This document shows, piece after piece, positions 35,701 through 46,676 of a stretch of 64,000 bases of DNA; the stretch's first letter is position 1; each line of letters starts with the position of its first letter. The notes below the pieces were generated by a model that saw only the letters and a program-made list of their open reading frames with translations, had not been told where the DNA came from and searched no databases. A program made the translations under genes and the position numbers. Source of the DNA: Apoderus coryli (taxonomy: Eukaryota > Arthropoda > Insecta > Coleoptera > Attelabidae). The stretch lies in contig OU452198.1 of assembly GCA_911728435.2 (NCBI GenBank), forward strand, positions 4,154,001 through 4,218,000. Direction: 5' to 3'.

Positions 35701-38700
35701 TTGTTCCTCCCTATACATCGGACTTAATCTTGTGGAACCGCGGTAAATCCATTCGGTACGATTCAGTACGTCAAAAAATACTTGGACTAACGAACAATCC
35801 ACCGCTGTCACACTGCATAACCTCCATTTACCTAAAGGAACCAATTTTATTAAAACATAAACAGATTACGGAAGTCATCACTCACCATTGTATTCAACAC
35901 GTACTGTCTGATTCACAGCCAATTTGACCATAGGTCTGTCTTGACTCTCGAGGTACTTCTTGATGAATGGCCTGGAATCTGCCGGCATATCTTCCCAAAC
36001 GTTTGGACTAGCGTCAAATACCAGGTTTATAGAGGAATGATGCACGTATTGCGAATAACCGATATCGAAGAAAACAAGGTATCTACAAAATGAATGAAAA
36101 ATTCGAGGCTTACCTTGGAAGAGAAATAATAATAAATTCTGCTGTTACCTGTATTTGTTACTGTCAACCGGTGTTTCTCCAACAATTCCAGCATAGTATG
36201 GTATGTTTCGTACCTTTTTCACCTCACCAGTATCACTCAATTCCTTGAATGCTGATATCACTCTAGTACCAACTGCTAGCAACGATTTTGATGGAGTCAT
36301 GAATGCAATATTCTTACCTATACAAATAATTATAATTTGGTAGTCTAATTTAGGCGAAGCTTGGAACTATTGAACTTTCATTTAACAGAAAAGTGAATAA
36401 ATTCCCGTGTTGACAAAATATTTACTAGAATTGAAGTTCACCTTTGAAAGCGTCGACTAAATTAGTGAAATTGTGTGGAGAATTAACCAGAACTAGCCCA
36501 AAGAAGGTTTGATTAAGCTAAGGGAAGAAAGAAGGCAGAGATGACTAAATGTCTGGAGAACTTTGGCGACTTTTCAATATAATCCCCCCAAGCCACGTTA
36601 GCACCTGAATTTTGACTTCTTCGTCAGAGTCTAATTTTTTGCCACGTAAACCAAACCAAAGATGGAAGTTTGATGGGTCTGAGCTGATCTGGTAGATGTG
36701 GGGAGCTTGGATATGGAAGATATTCTAAGTGCTCTGAAAACTTTGCACCTCAATTTTGACTTCTTCGTCAGAGTCTAATTTTTTGCCACGTAAACCAAAC
36801 CAAAGATGGAAGTTTGATGGGTCTGAGCTGATCTGGTAGATGTGGGGAGCTCGGATATGGAAGATATTCTAAGTGCTCTGAAAAGTCTAAAACCGAAGAT
36901 AACTGCAGGTATAGATAACCTACCCGCGATGGTGTTGAAAGATTGTGCTTATGCATTTGTGGAACCATTGTATTACATTTTTAATTTATCCCTGCGGTCC
37001 AACTTGTTTCCTGACTACTGGAAGATAGCTCGTATATGTCCTATACATAAATCGGGAGATATTAACAGACTCGAAAACTATCGACCTATTTCAAATTTTA
37101 CTAATTTCGCAAAGGTTTTTGAACTTGCTCTACACAATAAGTTATTTGGGCAAATAAAATATAGGCTAGTTTACCAGCAACATGGGTTCATTAAGGGTCG
37201 TTCAACGGTGACCAATCTAACCACTTTCCTGCAGGATGTAATTCCGGCTGTCGGTCGAGGTTTGCAAGTCGACGCATTCTATACTGACTTTTCCAAGGCG
37301 TTCGATAAGATTGATCATTCCCTGATTCAACAGAAGATGTGCGATATTGGCTTCGGCAGGAATCTGATATCTTTTTTTCAGTCCTATCTGGGAGCAAGGC
37401 AACAATTTGTTGAATACAATGGATTCAGTTCAAGTTCATTCACAGCCTCAAGTGGAACTCCGCAGGGCAGTACGTTGGCTCCTCTTCTCTTTGCAATATT
37501 CGTAAACGATATTGGCACTGGTTGCAATAGCAATTATTTGTTGTTTGCGGATGATTTAAAATTGTATCGCACTGGTGTTTGTGAGAATGATTGCGCACAG
37601 CTTCAAACAGATCTGTGTCGGCTCTCAGAATGGTGTGATCTAAATAGACTTCCTCTAAATCTGAACAAATGTGAGTCGGTGACATTTACAAAACGTCAAG
37701 ACCCGTTTTTGCGAAACTACACCATCGATAATTCAAATTTGGAACGCTGCGCTTTAATCAAAGATCTTGGTGTATACTTGGATGGTGATTTATCTTTCAA
37801 CTACCACATTGAGCAAGTTTCTGCTAATGCTTTGCGAATGTTAGGATTTATTTTTAGACAGACCAGAGAATTCAACAACATGGACTGCCTGAAAAGTCTC
37901 TATTTCGCCTTTGTTGTGTCTATTTTGGAACTCGCTACAATCATTTGGTCGCCCATCTACCGTGTTCATATACAGAGATTGGAGAGTATCCAACGTAAGT
38001 TTTTAAAATATTTGTCATTTAAAATTTATGGATATTTTCCTCCTCGTGGGTGTGATCACGGCCTGTTACTGGCAAGGTTCGGATTTCGGCCGTTAGCCGA
38101 GAGACGTATCTTCGCGTCTCAAATCTTTCTTTTTAAGTTGATCAACAATATGTTTGATTGTTCTCGGTTGCTTCAGCAGCTATGGTTTCGTGTCCCTACG
38201 GTTCACTCTAGAAGCGCTAGTTTATTTTGGGTGCCACAGATTCGTTCTAATTATGAATCTAAAGCACTGCTATTTCGGGCTTGTAAATACAGCAACCGAT
38301 TAGTTATTAATGAAAACATTGATTTTTTTAATGTATCGCTTGATTCTTTTAAGAAAAGTTTAGAGACATATTTGCGGGCTACTGATTTGTATTTGTTTTG
38401 ATGAATTATGTTCATGTGTTAATTATTTATTGTTATTATTAATTGTTCTTGTAATCCTCTCAATTTTCTTTCGTTTTGATGCGTGTATTTCCTTTATTGT
38501 ATTTTTCTATTTTTCAGTTAGTTTTAAGTTAGTTCTAAGTTGGGTATTTTTGTATACTAATGCTAGGCAATTGTTTTTGTTAATGTAAGATTTTGTCTTG
38601 TTATTGGGTAGCAATACCTGTTAGACAATAAATAGATTATTATTTTGGCACCCATCTCGAGCAATGATTCCACAGTTGCAGACACTTTTTCAGCTATCCG

Positions 38701-41319
38701 TTCAACAGCTTGTTGTCTCGGATTATCGCCAATATGAGAGTCAAGGGAAGAGGATAATTCGACCGCTCGTCGAGTTCGTTGCTCATCACAGACACTTTCG
38801 CGACCACTTCTAAACTATTCCACACATTTGTAAATGGATCGCACTCACTTGAAAACCTTCTGCATCTAAAAATCTAATCACGTCACATTGTTCTTCCGCG
38901 GTACAAATTTCAGTCGGACATGCAGAAGTCTAGAGAGATTTGGCAATCAATGGAACTTGTAGATTGGAATGATTTTGATAATTCCATTGATGTAATCATC
39001 AGCATTCAGTCGCTAACGAGTATGAATTACTAACTGAAGTCCGACCCAATGGCATAGTGTTTACGACGATTGGAGACTCCATTACTGCTGCAATCTGTTG
39101 CTGGGGTGTCAATAGATGCGTGAGTAAGATGGTGTGTTCGCATCCTAGACGACGCTCAAGGGCATGGGATGGAGACCCTCTGGTGCGACGTATAACGAGT
39201 ATGATGTAAGGTGCTTTATATATTAATTAACTTACCGTCGAGAACCCGCTCTTTTTGCTGCTTTAACTCGACCAATCTGTATTGTGTTGTCGTATACAAA
39301 ACACCCTTGTAAGTAGTCTTGGGTGCAAGTATCCATTGCAAACGAGCCCTGATCCACGACCCCTGGTTCGTGTCTCGAGTTATGTAGTAGATTTCACCTG
39401 GAAAAATGATGTTTTAACATCGGCACTTAAACAAAAATTACAGTGCCGTTCATTTATATTGGCGCGAGTTATCTAGTCTTATACATCGTTGCTCTTACCT
39501 ACTACAGGTGTCGGTTTATCCACTCGAGTATTAGAAGGTAAGTCTTTTGGAACTTCAGCTTTATTTTCCGGTGGCAGTGGAGTTGATGGTTTATCATTAG
39601 GAGGCGTCAACACTTTGGGACTATTCGAATTGCCAGCATCGTCCAAAAAGTCCACATAATTTACTGGTTTATGTTGGCGTGTACTCTTTCTGGCTTCATA
39701 CGGTTCTGGAACAAGTGTGTCTTAAGAAAGAAAAACATTAAAAGTACTAATCAATCAATGAATTTTGGAGGTATTTTCACAATTTTCACTCAAAAACTAA
39801 AAGTTCTCGGCTCCCGGGTATAATGAAATAATGACAGGATGTTGTCGACGCTTTTGGTAAATTTTTCGAGAGCGTTGGGCAGTGAGACAGAATGTGCAGT
39901 GGCGGCTATTCGGGTGTAGTGCCACTTCACCAAAAAGAAATAATAAAAACATAAAAATATATACTAATATTTTTCAATTTATAGTCTTTATTTTAAAATT
40001 TATTATTCTAATTGATGCTGGATGCGATATATGACTGAAAAATCAAATAAAGTCGGCACTAAAACGATTAAAATAATTAATATATTGGTCCAAATAGAAA
40101 TTACACAATAATACCTACTTTAAATCACTCAACATTGTTCTCAATTCCTTAAAATATACAATACAACTTAACTGCATTACCTGGTTTAATAACAATACTC
40201 GAGTACAATCTCGAATCATCGTAGATATTGATCCCGTTCAGTGTCTGAATATCTGGTCGAAATTGTTTATATAAATCAATTTGGATTCTGTCGAGAATTG
40301 TACGGATATCTTTGACTTTATCTGTGAGATCGTTCGTTTCAGCTAAAACAAAATATCCATCCAGTTTTAATGGTTAAAAATAATCAACAGTTATAATCGT
40401 AATGCCCATTTGCACCCTTAAACATGGTTTAACCTTATATTTAACCACTTTTCTAATATCAAATAATACCTTCTAATTTTGCTGCTTCGTTCTTCAGAAA
40501 CTCTCTTTCTTTTTTCATTTGATCTTGAATACCAAACTCTTGCATAGTCTTCATCAATACATCATTAATATTTTCGCTGACAAATTGGAAATTTTCATCT
40601 GAACTATAATCAATCTCGTCTACCTCATCTGAATCATCATCCTCATCCGAATCATCAATTTGCAAAGTTTCGTTCATTATTGGGATTTCCACGTCAAACA
40701 AACATTGTCCCTATTCATAACTTATCAGTTAATAAATCTGCTCAATCAGAGTATATAAATCAACTCAAAAAATATATCACCTGCTTTAACGCTGTAGCTA
40801 ATTTATCGTAGTCTAATACGGCCTGATCATAACATGTTTGGCAAATTTCTTCTTTAGCGCTCTTCGATTTCTTCATACGAAAATACGATAAACAGAAATC
40901 AGGCGCTGATAGAAACTGTCTAGTTTTCCCTAAATGGTTAAAAATTTCATTTATAATTAGGTATTATATATACAATACATATACTAAATACATTTTTACC
41001 AAACATATACTTCCTTACCTGTGCAGTTAGTATTCAAACATCGGCTACTTTTAGGTTTCTCAACTAAATCTATAATATCTTTTATAGTTTCTGCTGACGT
41101 ATTTGCTTGTAAAGTATCGTTATTAGCGGTATCCTCATCGTCATCGTCTAGAACCACTACATCGGCATCCTTTGTTGTTGGTTTTTGTATGGGTTCACTT
41201 ACAGATGCAACTGCTTCCGTAATTTCTGAACTTTCCGCATCAGATCGTCGCTCTATTATTGGGGTAACAGGAACAGATTCCTCAATTTCCATAGGATCGT
41301 CTGCATCTTCCATATCCAT
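26778..41319 (-). CDS. egg: SETDB1/eggless histone H3K9 methyltransferase, 19 exons
   Basis: Exons (minus strand): 41019-41319, 40781-40929, 40470-40710, 40181-40342, 39499-39720, 39236-39397, 36149-36317, 35886-36082, 35647-35831, 35387-35593, 33314-33476, 33053-33244, 32828-32982, 29028-29170, 28783-28960, 28458-28720, 28233-28396, 27360-27520, 26778-26984. All have AG/GT borders; they sum to 3621 nt, 1206 aa plus stop. Residues 90-140 form a Cys motif ([15 protein letters not shown]). The acidic linker is about 151-230. Tudor repeats lie at about 355-600 ([10 protein letters not shown]). The MBD spans about 715-785 ([19 protein letters not shown]). Pre-SET cysteines are at 827-890 (CGCDCDDDC). 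The SET domain starts at about 910 (NRGWGIRCL), is bifurcated by an acidic insert (about 945-1085), and resumes to NHSCSPN and ELTWNYNY, then post-[14 protein letters not shown]. The start is the ATG at 41319 with a good context (ATCATGG). The enzyme trimethylates H3K9 and silences transposons; its own introns are full of them. Confidence 0.95.
27021..27143. mobile_element. Short TIR MITE in a SETDB1 intron
   Basis: About 120 bp with TA-flanked inverted ends: CTTCTAGATAAATGTCGCG at the left and its near inverse ending CGAGAAG at 27141. It lies in the intron between the last two SETDB1 exons. Size and TA flanks suggest a Tc1/mariner-type MITE. Confidence 0.6.
29276..29324 (+). ncRNA. Divergent hammerhead ribozyme copy
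   Basis: Same family as the array ribozymes, but on the + strand and separate from the array. Core CUGACGA (29283-29289), loop AUAAUAA, GAAA (29305-29308), AAUU-closed helix III and GUC are kept. Stem II is GCUC/GACC with one C-C mismatch. Stem I can form CU/AG plus GUGU/ACGC with one bulged A. It may be weakened or dead. Confidence 0.6.
29325..29370. mobile_element. Fragment of the hammerhead-bearing element
   Basis: Directly after the ribozyme the sequence (GCATGCCTCAGTCTGGTT) matches the flank seen in the array foldback element (CATGCCTCGGTCTGGTT). It then meets the tail of a minus-strand LINE. So the ribozyme travels with a repeat that exists outside the triplication. Confidence 0.55.
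29371..30350 (-). mobile_element. Jockey/CR1-group LINE fragment with mutated catalytic box
   Basis: Minus-strand RT remnant. It reads [15 protein letters not shown], then [45 protein letters not shown], and in the next frame [18 protein letters not shown] and IQHRFLR. The catalytic FADD has become FADN. A stop interrupts before the SGAPQG motif, and frames shift near 30010 and 29600. It sits in the SETDB1 intron between exons 13 and 14. Confidence 0.8.
30361..30535 (-). pseudogene. Mariner transposase fragment, second-aspartate region
   Basis: On the minus strand one frame gives [19 protein letters not shown] and the overlapping frame gives DYLDAQKVE. The QDNASAH box carries the second catalytic Asp of a mariner-type transposase. 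Both sides are cut by LINE sequence, and the frame shifts after HT. Confidence 0.6.
30540..31005 (-). mobile_element. Fragment of a different LINE clade
   Basis: The minus strand reads [31 protein letters not shown] and MGFIDL, then after a shift [10 protein letters not shown] and [14 protein letters not shown]. The GVKQGC box differs from the GVPQGS box of the Jockey/CR1-like copies around it, so this is another non-LTR lineage. It is short, frameshifted and wedged between a mariner scrap and a + strand LINE. Confidence 0.65.
31060..32662 (+). mobile_element. Jockey/CR1-group LINE, RT nearly whole
   Basis: Starts within the RT fingers ([17 protein letters not shown]). A deletion around 31290 and a stop near 31361 break the frame, and then an open frame runs 31378-32532 (384 aa) with [41 protein letters not shown], the catalytic [10 protein letters not shown] box and IQRRFLKSL. 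The 3' end has GGGGCAATAAAGC followed by an ATT repeat (about 32640-32662). It is inserted in the SETDB1 intron between exons 13 and 14, antisense to the host gene. Confidence 0.85.
33592..34058 (+). mobile_element. 3' end of a Jockey/CR1-group LINE
   Basis: A C-terminal frame ([20 protein letters not shown] to [15 protein letters not shown]) followed by a 3' UTR ending GTTAGACAATAAATAAATA. The ending matches the family of the LINE at 36601-38640. It lies in the SETDB1 intron between exons 10 and 11. Confidence 0.75.
34160..34400 (-). mobile_element. Probable LINE 3' end, minus strand
   Basis: A minus-strand frame ([19 protein letters not shown] and onward, to about 34171) is flanked on the + strand by AAATAAATAAATC, which would be its A-rich tail region. 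It resembles the C termini of other LINEs here, but I cannot place the family. Confidence 0.35.
34780..35330 (+). pseudogene. Internally deleted Tc1/mariner-superfamily transposase
   Basis: The reading begins [15 protein letters not shown] and LPFYGQLGN (DNA-binding part). It then jumps to EKCTVWCGL, a stop, [28 protein letters not shown] and [14 protein letters not shown]. Catalytic region pieces are present, but the middle and the first Asp are lost, and QQDG has become QQGG, which removes the second Asp. Several stops confirm it is dead. It lies in the SETDB1 intron between exons 10 and 11, on the + strand. Confidence 0.75.
36601..38645 (+). mobile_element. Jockey/CR1-group LINE with an uninterrupted 519-codon RT frame
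   Basis: A 144-bp segment is repeated directly at the 5' edge (36601 and 36745). Then one open frame (36842-38401) holds [72 protein letters not shown], the catalytic [11 protein letters not shown] and [13 protein letters not shown], to the C terminus [10 protein letters not shown]. The 3' UTR ends with GACAATAAATAGATTATTA near 38640. The endonuclease is missing, so it is 5'-truncated. It occupies the large SETDB1 intron between exons 6 and 7, antisense to the host, and is the best preserved LINE in the window. Confidence 0.9.
38650..39230. other. Intron sequence with unassigned TE-like fragments
   Basis: Within the SETDB1 intron between exons 6 and 7. Minus-strand translation gives short coding-like runs (for example [20 protein letters not shown]) between stops, which I cannot assign. 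No terminal repeats are evident. Confidence 0.35.
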
Positions 41320-42503
41320 GATAAATGTTGTTTTAATCAAGTAACTATGAAAATTATATTATAAGAATCCGGTACAAAGAGTACAAATCTACGTACAGAA
41401 ATACTAATTTAAATCCCTGTTAACTAATAGTAAGTAATAAGGTTTTCTTTTTATTATTTATTTTTGACTAATTTAGGTTATGGTTAGGACGCTACTTTGT
41501 ACAAGCACAAAAAAGCACACAGTGTTGCCACCCCCAAATTTCCCACGTGAAAGCCCAAAATATTTTGCTTTCTTCCTACGAATGCTAATAGCAATAGCAT
41601 GGTCTTTATAAACACAATGGTTTGATTAGAATTTGGGGGTTCAATAACGTGTTAATGCAACATTATATGGAGTGGCATTTCATATAATATTGCCTTTCTA
41701 ATTACACCTAGAACTGAGGTTATCCTTTAATCAACACGAAATATCAGCATTTTTCACTCACCTATTATTGATGGTAATTGAGAAATTAACCTTAAAATGT
41801 TTTATAACCAATGATAACTGATAGTTTTGGCACAGCTGTTTTGGCTTTTATAAAAGTTACCATTGAGTTGAGTAGTTGGTGATCATATCACATTAGCCCA
41901 CCTGAACTGAGTTGCAGAAGCATACAGCCACAGAGCCACAATATATCTCCCTCATAAGAAATAGTTTCATTTTATGCCAAATGGTTTGACAGTAAGGGTA
42001 TATTCTTGAAAATGGGGCGAGTTAAACAACCGAGAGATCGGAGGCAACGCTTTGATAATTTAGTATGCTGTACCTCGCTTCGATCGATGGTTCTACTCCC
42101 CGTTTTTCAAGAATAGCCCACCAGAGCTAAAGTGTAGATGGAACCGCCCAATGCCAAATGAGTAAAGTCGACTAAATGTCAATGTCAATTCACTTTTATA
42201 ACAAAAATAAACAAAAACCAAAAAGTAAATAATTTCATGATCTGTTGTAAATATTAATTAGTTAATTAGCATTCCGCTGTTGATTACATGTTTAACAAAG
42301 CCTTTTACAAAATTAATAAGTAACTACAAAAATTTCCGTCCCATATTAATATAAAAATTCATAGTGTTACCATAAGAGAATTAAAAACGACATAAAGTTA
42401 TGTCGTTAAATTACCTATTTCAGAGTTTATATAGTTTCTAAATAATAGAACAACTAGTAATATTTAAAATAACATAAAAAGTTATTAAACTGTACTTTGA
42501 ATT
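41320..42503. promoter_or_regulatory. Divergent intergenic region, SETDB1 / TMEM134
   Basis: 1.18 kb between the start codons of SETDB1 (-) and TMEM134 (+). Both promoters must lie here or extend from here. No TATA or named site can be supported. A 124-bp TIR MITE (41996-42119) is inserted in the middle. Confidence 0.5.
41996..42119. mobile_element. 124-bp TIR MITE
   Basis: Left end GGGTATATTCTTGAAAATGG, right end inverse GGGCTATTCTTGAAAAACGG, continuing imperfectly inward (GGGGCGAG / GGGGAGTAG). A related single end occurs at 52896. No target duplication is obvious. Confidence 0.6.
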
Positions 42504-43162
42504 ATGACCACACAATTTTCATTATCAAATACAAGACAGAAACGTTTTTCCATTGACGATGCCTTTGAAGAAGAAACTGATGAAGCCATTAAGGTTTACT
42601 GTGCCACGGGATCACCTATATCCAATTCTGTGAGGAATATGATGGGACAAGGAGATCAACACATAAATATTGAGAATGGAAGGTAAATGTTATGAAAATC
42701 AAATTTGAATAAGGTGCGGAATACTGATTCAAACTTTTCAGAGGTTACAAAATGGTACATGATACTTCAAGAGATAGTGATTCATTGATACAAGATTACT
42801 ATGAACGAACTAGTCAAGATAATGATCAAAAGTCGTGTTTTAAACATCCGAAAATCCGAGAAAATTGGAGGATGGTTTTGGCAGCTACTACTTTACTGAT
42901 AGTAGGTTAGTAGGCATCTATTAAACTTGCGTTATTGTTATTAGAACTCGTATGTGTAATAATTTATTTTATTTCAGGCACCGGATTATTAGTTATGGGT
43001 ATTCTAACACTGTCGGAGCCGAATTCTGGGCTGCAAGGCTCCGTATTCCTTCTAGCCGGCTTTATATGTTTCATACCAGGGGCATATCATGTGGTGTACA
43101 TATATTTAGCGGCGAAGGGTAAGCGCGGGTATCATTTTCACAATTTGCCATTGTTTACTTAA
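42504..43162 (+). CDS. TMEM134: TMEM134 family membrane protein
   Basis: Three exons join in phase: 42504-42682, 42742-42905, 42978-43162; 528 nt, 175 aa. The N-terminal part has the family hallmark FSIDDAFEEE (residues about 15-24) and a DTSRDSDS segment near 66-73. It is cytosolic and Ser/Asp-rich. Two transmembrane segments follow: about WRMVLAATTLLIVGTGLLV and GSVFLLAGFICFIPGAYHVV, then a short basic tail KGKRGYHFHNLP. Length and layout match TMEM134 (about 195 aa in vertebrates); TMEM230 is the nearest alternative but lacks the FSIDDAFE start. Its molecular function is not well known. It is transcribed away from SETDB1. An AATAAA-like signal lies just after the stop (near 43172). Confidence 0.85.
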
Positions 43163-44904
43163 ATCAGAAAAAATAAATTATATAATATATTTATGTTTCA
43201 AATATTTTAATAAGGAAACACAAAAATAAGTAATTCATAGTATGTATTTGTACATAATAATTATTGATTTATAGGTATATTTTTTTTGACTGTGGTATTG
43301 AGATTTTAGACTATATTTTAGTACAACTACTTAGGAGGCAAGCGAGATTCTCACACGTATAAGACATTTTAATTAAAATAAAAAGACCATTGCCATTTTA
43401 AATGTAATAAGTTTGTACTTTAAATTAATTTATAGAAGCAATGCTGCTCTCTATTTAGTATAAGTTATTGTGCGTATTGGCATTATTTACTACAATGGCT
43501 ACATAAGGTGCAATTAATATAGAAAAGAATGATTGAACACGCGCCATTTATATCCAAAGTAGTGATATCGATTCATGGGAAAATGGCATGCTAAAGGAAA
43601 ATTGTTACTGAATACTCGTGGGAAATTTCTTCAACACGACATACGATGACCCATATTATTGATTTTTACTAATTTTGTGAATTTTTTCAATTACCCTGTT
43701 GTTTTAACAATAAGAAATTTGTGGGAAAAAGGCAAATTTTAATTTCAAAGATTGGCAACACTGTTACACGTCGGCAAAATCTCACATGCTGTCATGCCTG
43801 AGAAAGAGGCCCTGGTACAATAACTCTCTCGGTAGGGTATCGACCGGTTCAAAATAAGTCGAGTTCGCGCAGTGACGTCATCGGTGCCCAGCGAATACTT
43901 GCATGTCCTGCACTGTATGGTATAATATGAGACTTAGATTCGATAACCAAACAATTTTTTAAACTTTTTAACAAAATACAATTTGAGTTTTATGTTAGTA
44001 TATTATTATAACTTGGTGGGACGGCGTTGCGATAAAAGAAGCGACTGCAAGGTTCAGCGCTTGGCTGCAGTAAGGTTCGCCAGGATTTTAACCGCGTGTG
44101 ATTTAGTCATTCCAGTCTCCAGTCATTGAAACGCTATGTGCAATTTAGTAAAGAATGCCATTATGCCATTTTTGGTGTTAATATTATTTATTGCTTGATC
44201 ATATTTTGTATATTTCAGTCAACTATGTATTTTAGTAATATAAGTTTATAGAATATTTATATAGAAAATTTTAATTTATTTGTGTCTCCTCTTTCGAATA
44301 CCCGTGGCAGCAAAAAAATTAGTCAGCCTGCGGCTTTCGTTTGTATGAGAGCTGTTTTCTGGACTGGAAAACAAATCACTTGAAATGGCAAAGCACAAAT
44401 AAAATATCCCGACGACAATGAGAGTATACGAAAACATGGCGATTTTGAGTGCGCAATTATATGCGCAATCTCTTTCCCCACCAGCAAGATCACATTCTCT
44501 GGTTATACCATATACTAGGCATCAAGGAAAATAGGAGAACAAGCAAAATATAATACAGTTTTAATATATGAAATTGTTTAATAATTACATACCGGCTTTT
44601 TTCGGAAACTACAGAGAGAGAGAGAGCGAGAAGTATAAAAAAATATACATAAACATTATTCTATGCAATCTACAAAGAAAAAAAAATAGACAAATAAATA
44701 TGTAACATCAATTCTAATAATTATTATGTATGCACTAATTTATCCATTTTCTTTCTAGCATTTGTATTATTATTATTGAAATCTAGCTGTTTACTACTGT
44801 ACACATTATCACAAAATTTCCTTATAACTAAATTTATACTATCGTTAAGAAAATCATTATGAACAATATCTAAATGATCTTGGCAGGTAAATGTTACTTA
44901 TAAT
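43163..44904. other. AT-rich intergenic region, possible decayed TIR element
   Basis: No gene seen. Near 43917 and 44505 there are weakly inverted GTATGGTATAA and TTATACCATATAC segments, which could be ends of an old element of about 600 bp; I do not consider this proven. A short GA microsatellite lies at about 44612-44626. Confidence 0.4.
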
Positions 44905-45200
44905 AATAATAATAAATCAGTTTATTTGCAGTTCTATAAAACAAAAAGATTATACAACTTAACCTTACTAACTAAATAATGTAGAACTACAAAAAGGGTT
45001 AAAAAGGCAGTATGTACTGATATAAATTTTAACCCTGTGAAAAACAAAATCAACAAGACATAAACATATGTTTATCCTTCAAAAAAAAAAACACAAACAG
45101 AAAAAGCACAAACAGTATTACCTAATAAGTCTACATTAATAATATATTATACCTATACATGAATATTAGAAGAAAAAAAAAAAACGAACAAGATACATTT
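44905..45200 (-). mobile_element. LINE 3' tail, antisense
   Basis: A TAA repeat followed by AAATCAGTTTATTTGCAG on the + strand is the reverse of a LINE 3' end (AATAAA-like signal then TTA repeat). The sequence then runs A-rich without an open frame until the foldback element begins at 45201, so the foldback element seems to have inserted into this LINE tail. Confidence 0.5.
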
Positions 45201-46152
45201 TTGGTAAACATGCAGTATAGTTGTACTAAATTATGGTCTGACCGCGCCGCTGCGCAGTCAGACGAGTTTTGGGAGTCCAGATTGTAATCGAAGTGTGGTA
45301 TTGCCAGGTTAAAAACACACATATTATGTTGAAACGGTTAAATATTTGGCGCTTAATTTTTGACCGTTAAATGTAAATGCTACTCTAGGTTATACACCTA
45401 TTTGTTATATTTATGTGGATTAGTTCGATAGCAGTCATCGTTAGGTAATCATTGCAGGAGGTTGGGGGTAAAATGATGAGTATCGAAGGTTAGGTAGCAG
45501 GCAGGGATGTGTTGTAAGGGTGTAATAGTGATGATCAGGAAGAGTTAGTAAAGGAGGGTGGGTGTAGAAAGCTGGATTGAGATGAGATGTAGTAGGCAGA
45601 TAGTTGTTATATTAGTTCCATAGCAGTCATTATAAGGACAACACATCCCTGCCTGCTACCTAACCTTCCATACTCAGCATTTTAGCCTTAACGAACTAAT
45701 CCACACAAATATTGCAGGAGGTTGAGGGTAAAATGCTGAGTATGGTAGGTTAGATAGCAGGCAGGGATGTGTTGTCCTAATAATGACTGCTATCGAACTA
45801 ATATAACAACTACGTGCCTACTACATTTCATCTCAATCCTGCTTTCTACACTCACCCTCCTTTACTAACTCTTCCTGATCATCACTATTACACCCTTACA
45901 ACACATCCCTGCCTGCTACCTAACCTTCCATACTCAGCATTTTACCCCCAGCAATGATATAATAATTACATCCACTGTATAAATTTATAATATCATAAAA
46001 TTGTATTACTCATTCTATCAGTCGATATAGTGAATAGATACCAACCGGGCAACATCGTTAGAGTAGTGACAATTTTTCACATAAAATTCGTCTGACTGCG
46101 CAGCGCCGCGGTCAGACCATAATTTAGTACAACTATACTGCATGTTTACCAA
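45201..46152. mobile_element. 952-bp foldback TIR element with a four-way inverted core
   Basis: The terminal inverted repeats of about 66 bp differ by one base. They start TTGGTAAACATGCAGTATAG and contain GTCTGAC and GTCAGAC, which can themselves fold as a hairpin around a CG-rich loop. Possible 7-bp target duplication: TACATTT (45194-45200) and TAGATTT (46153-46159). The interior (about 45425-45957) is a large imperfect palindrome in which the motif CAGGCAGGGATGTGTTGT occurs four times in alternating orientation (near 45505, 45640, 45755, 45900). There is no transposase frame. I infer a non-autonomous foldback transposon; superfamily unknown. Confidence 0.8.
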
Positions 46153-46676
46153 TAGATTTATTAGGTTTTTGCGATTGTAGTAATAGTAAGTGGTAAATTG
46201 TCATAGATCTAGTACAATTGTAATAGCAAGCACTGCTGCTGGATTTGATTAAACCATAAAAACGTGTTCAAATTTTATATTAAAACCGATATTCATGGAA
46301 TTCTACACCTGCAGTAGGATCTAGAAGTTAAAACTACCAATCCTTGAGGGTTTTGCTGAACTCTGAAAGAATAAGAAAAAAGCGACCCAAATTGTGAAAA
46401 ACAAGTCAACGCAACAGCTCTTTCTGCATTATTTCACAAGACATTTCTAGCCAATTACCATGCGCTTTATTCTCCTAAACGCTCTCGTAAGATCAAATCT
46501 GCATTCAAGAACAAGATTTCAGTCTCATTAGTTTTGTATCCACACCTCATATATAATGAAATTGTTGGTCAATAACAGACAAAATGTACTGGTTAATCTT
46601 TATTATAAAATCATAAAAAATAATTTATAAAAAGGTGAATCAATAATTTAAATTATATAGTATAATTAAAAAAAAT
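46153..46676. other. AT-rich intergenic sequence, nothing recognised
   Basis: No gene, RNA or clear repeat visible. It begins just outside the foldback element and may still include part of the interrupted LINE tail. Confidence 0.4.

Noticed and set aside
41317..41340. Upstream start of SETDB1 at 41340
   Set aside because: That position is TTG on the minus strand; the first real ATG with good context is at 41319.
43910..44515. TIR element with GTATGGTATAA ends
   Set aside because: Only about 11 bp of weak inverse similarity and no target duplication; kept only as a remark.
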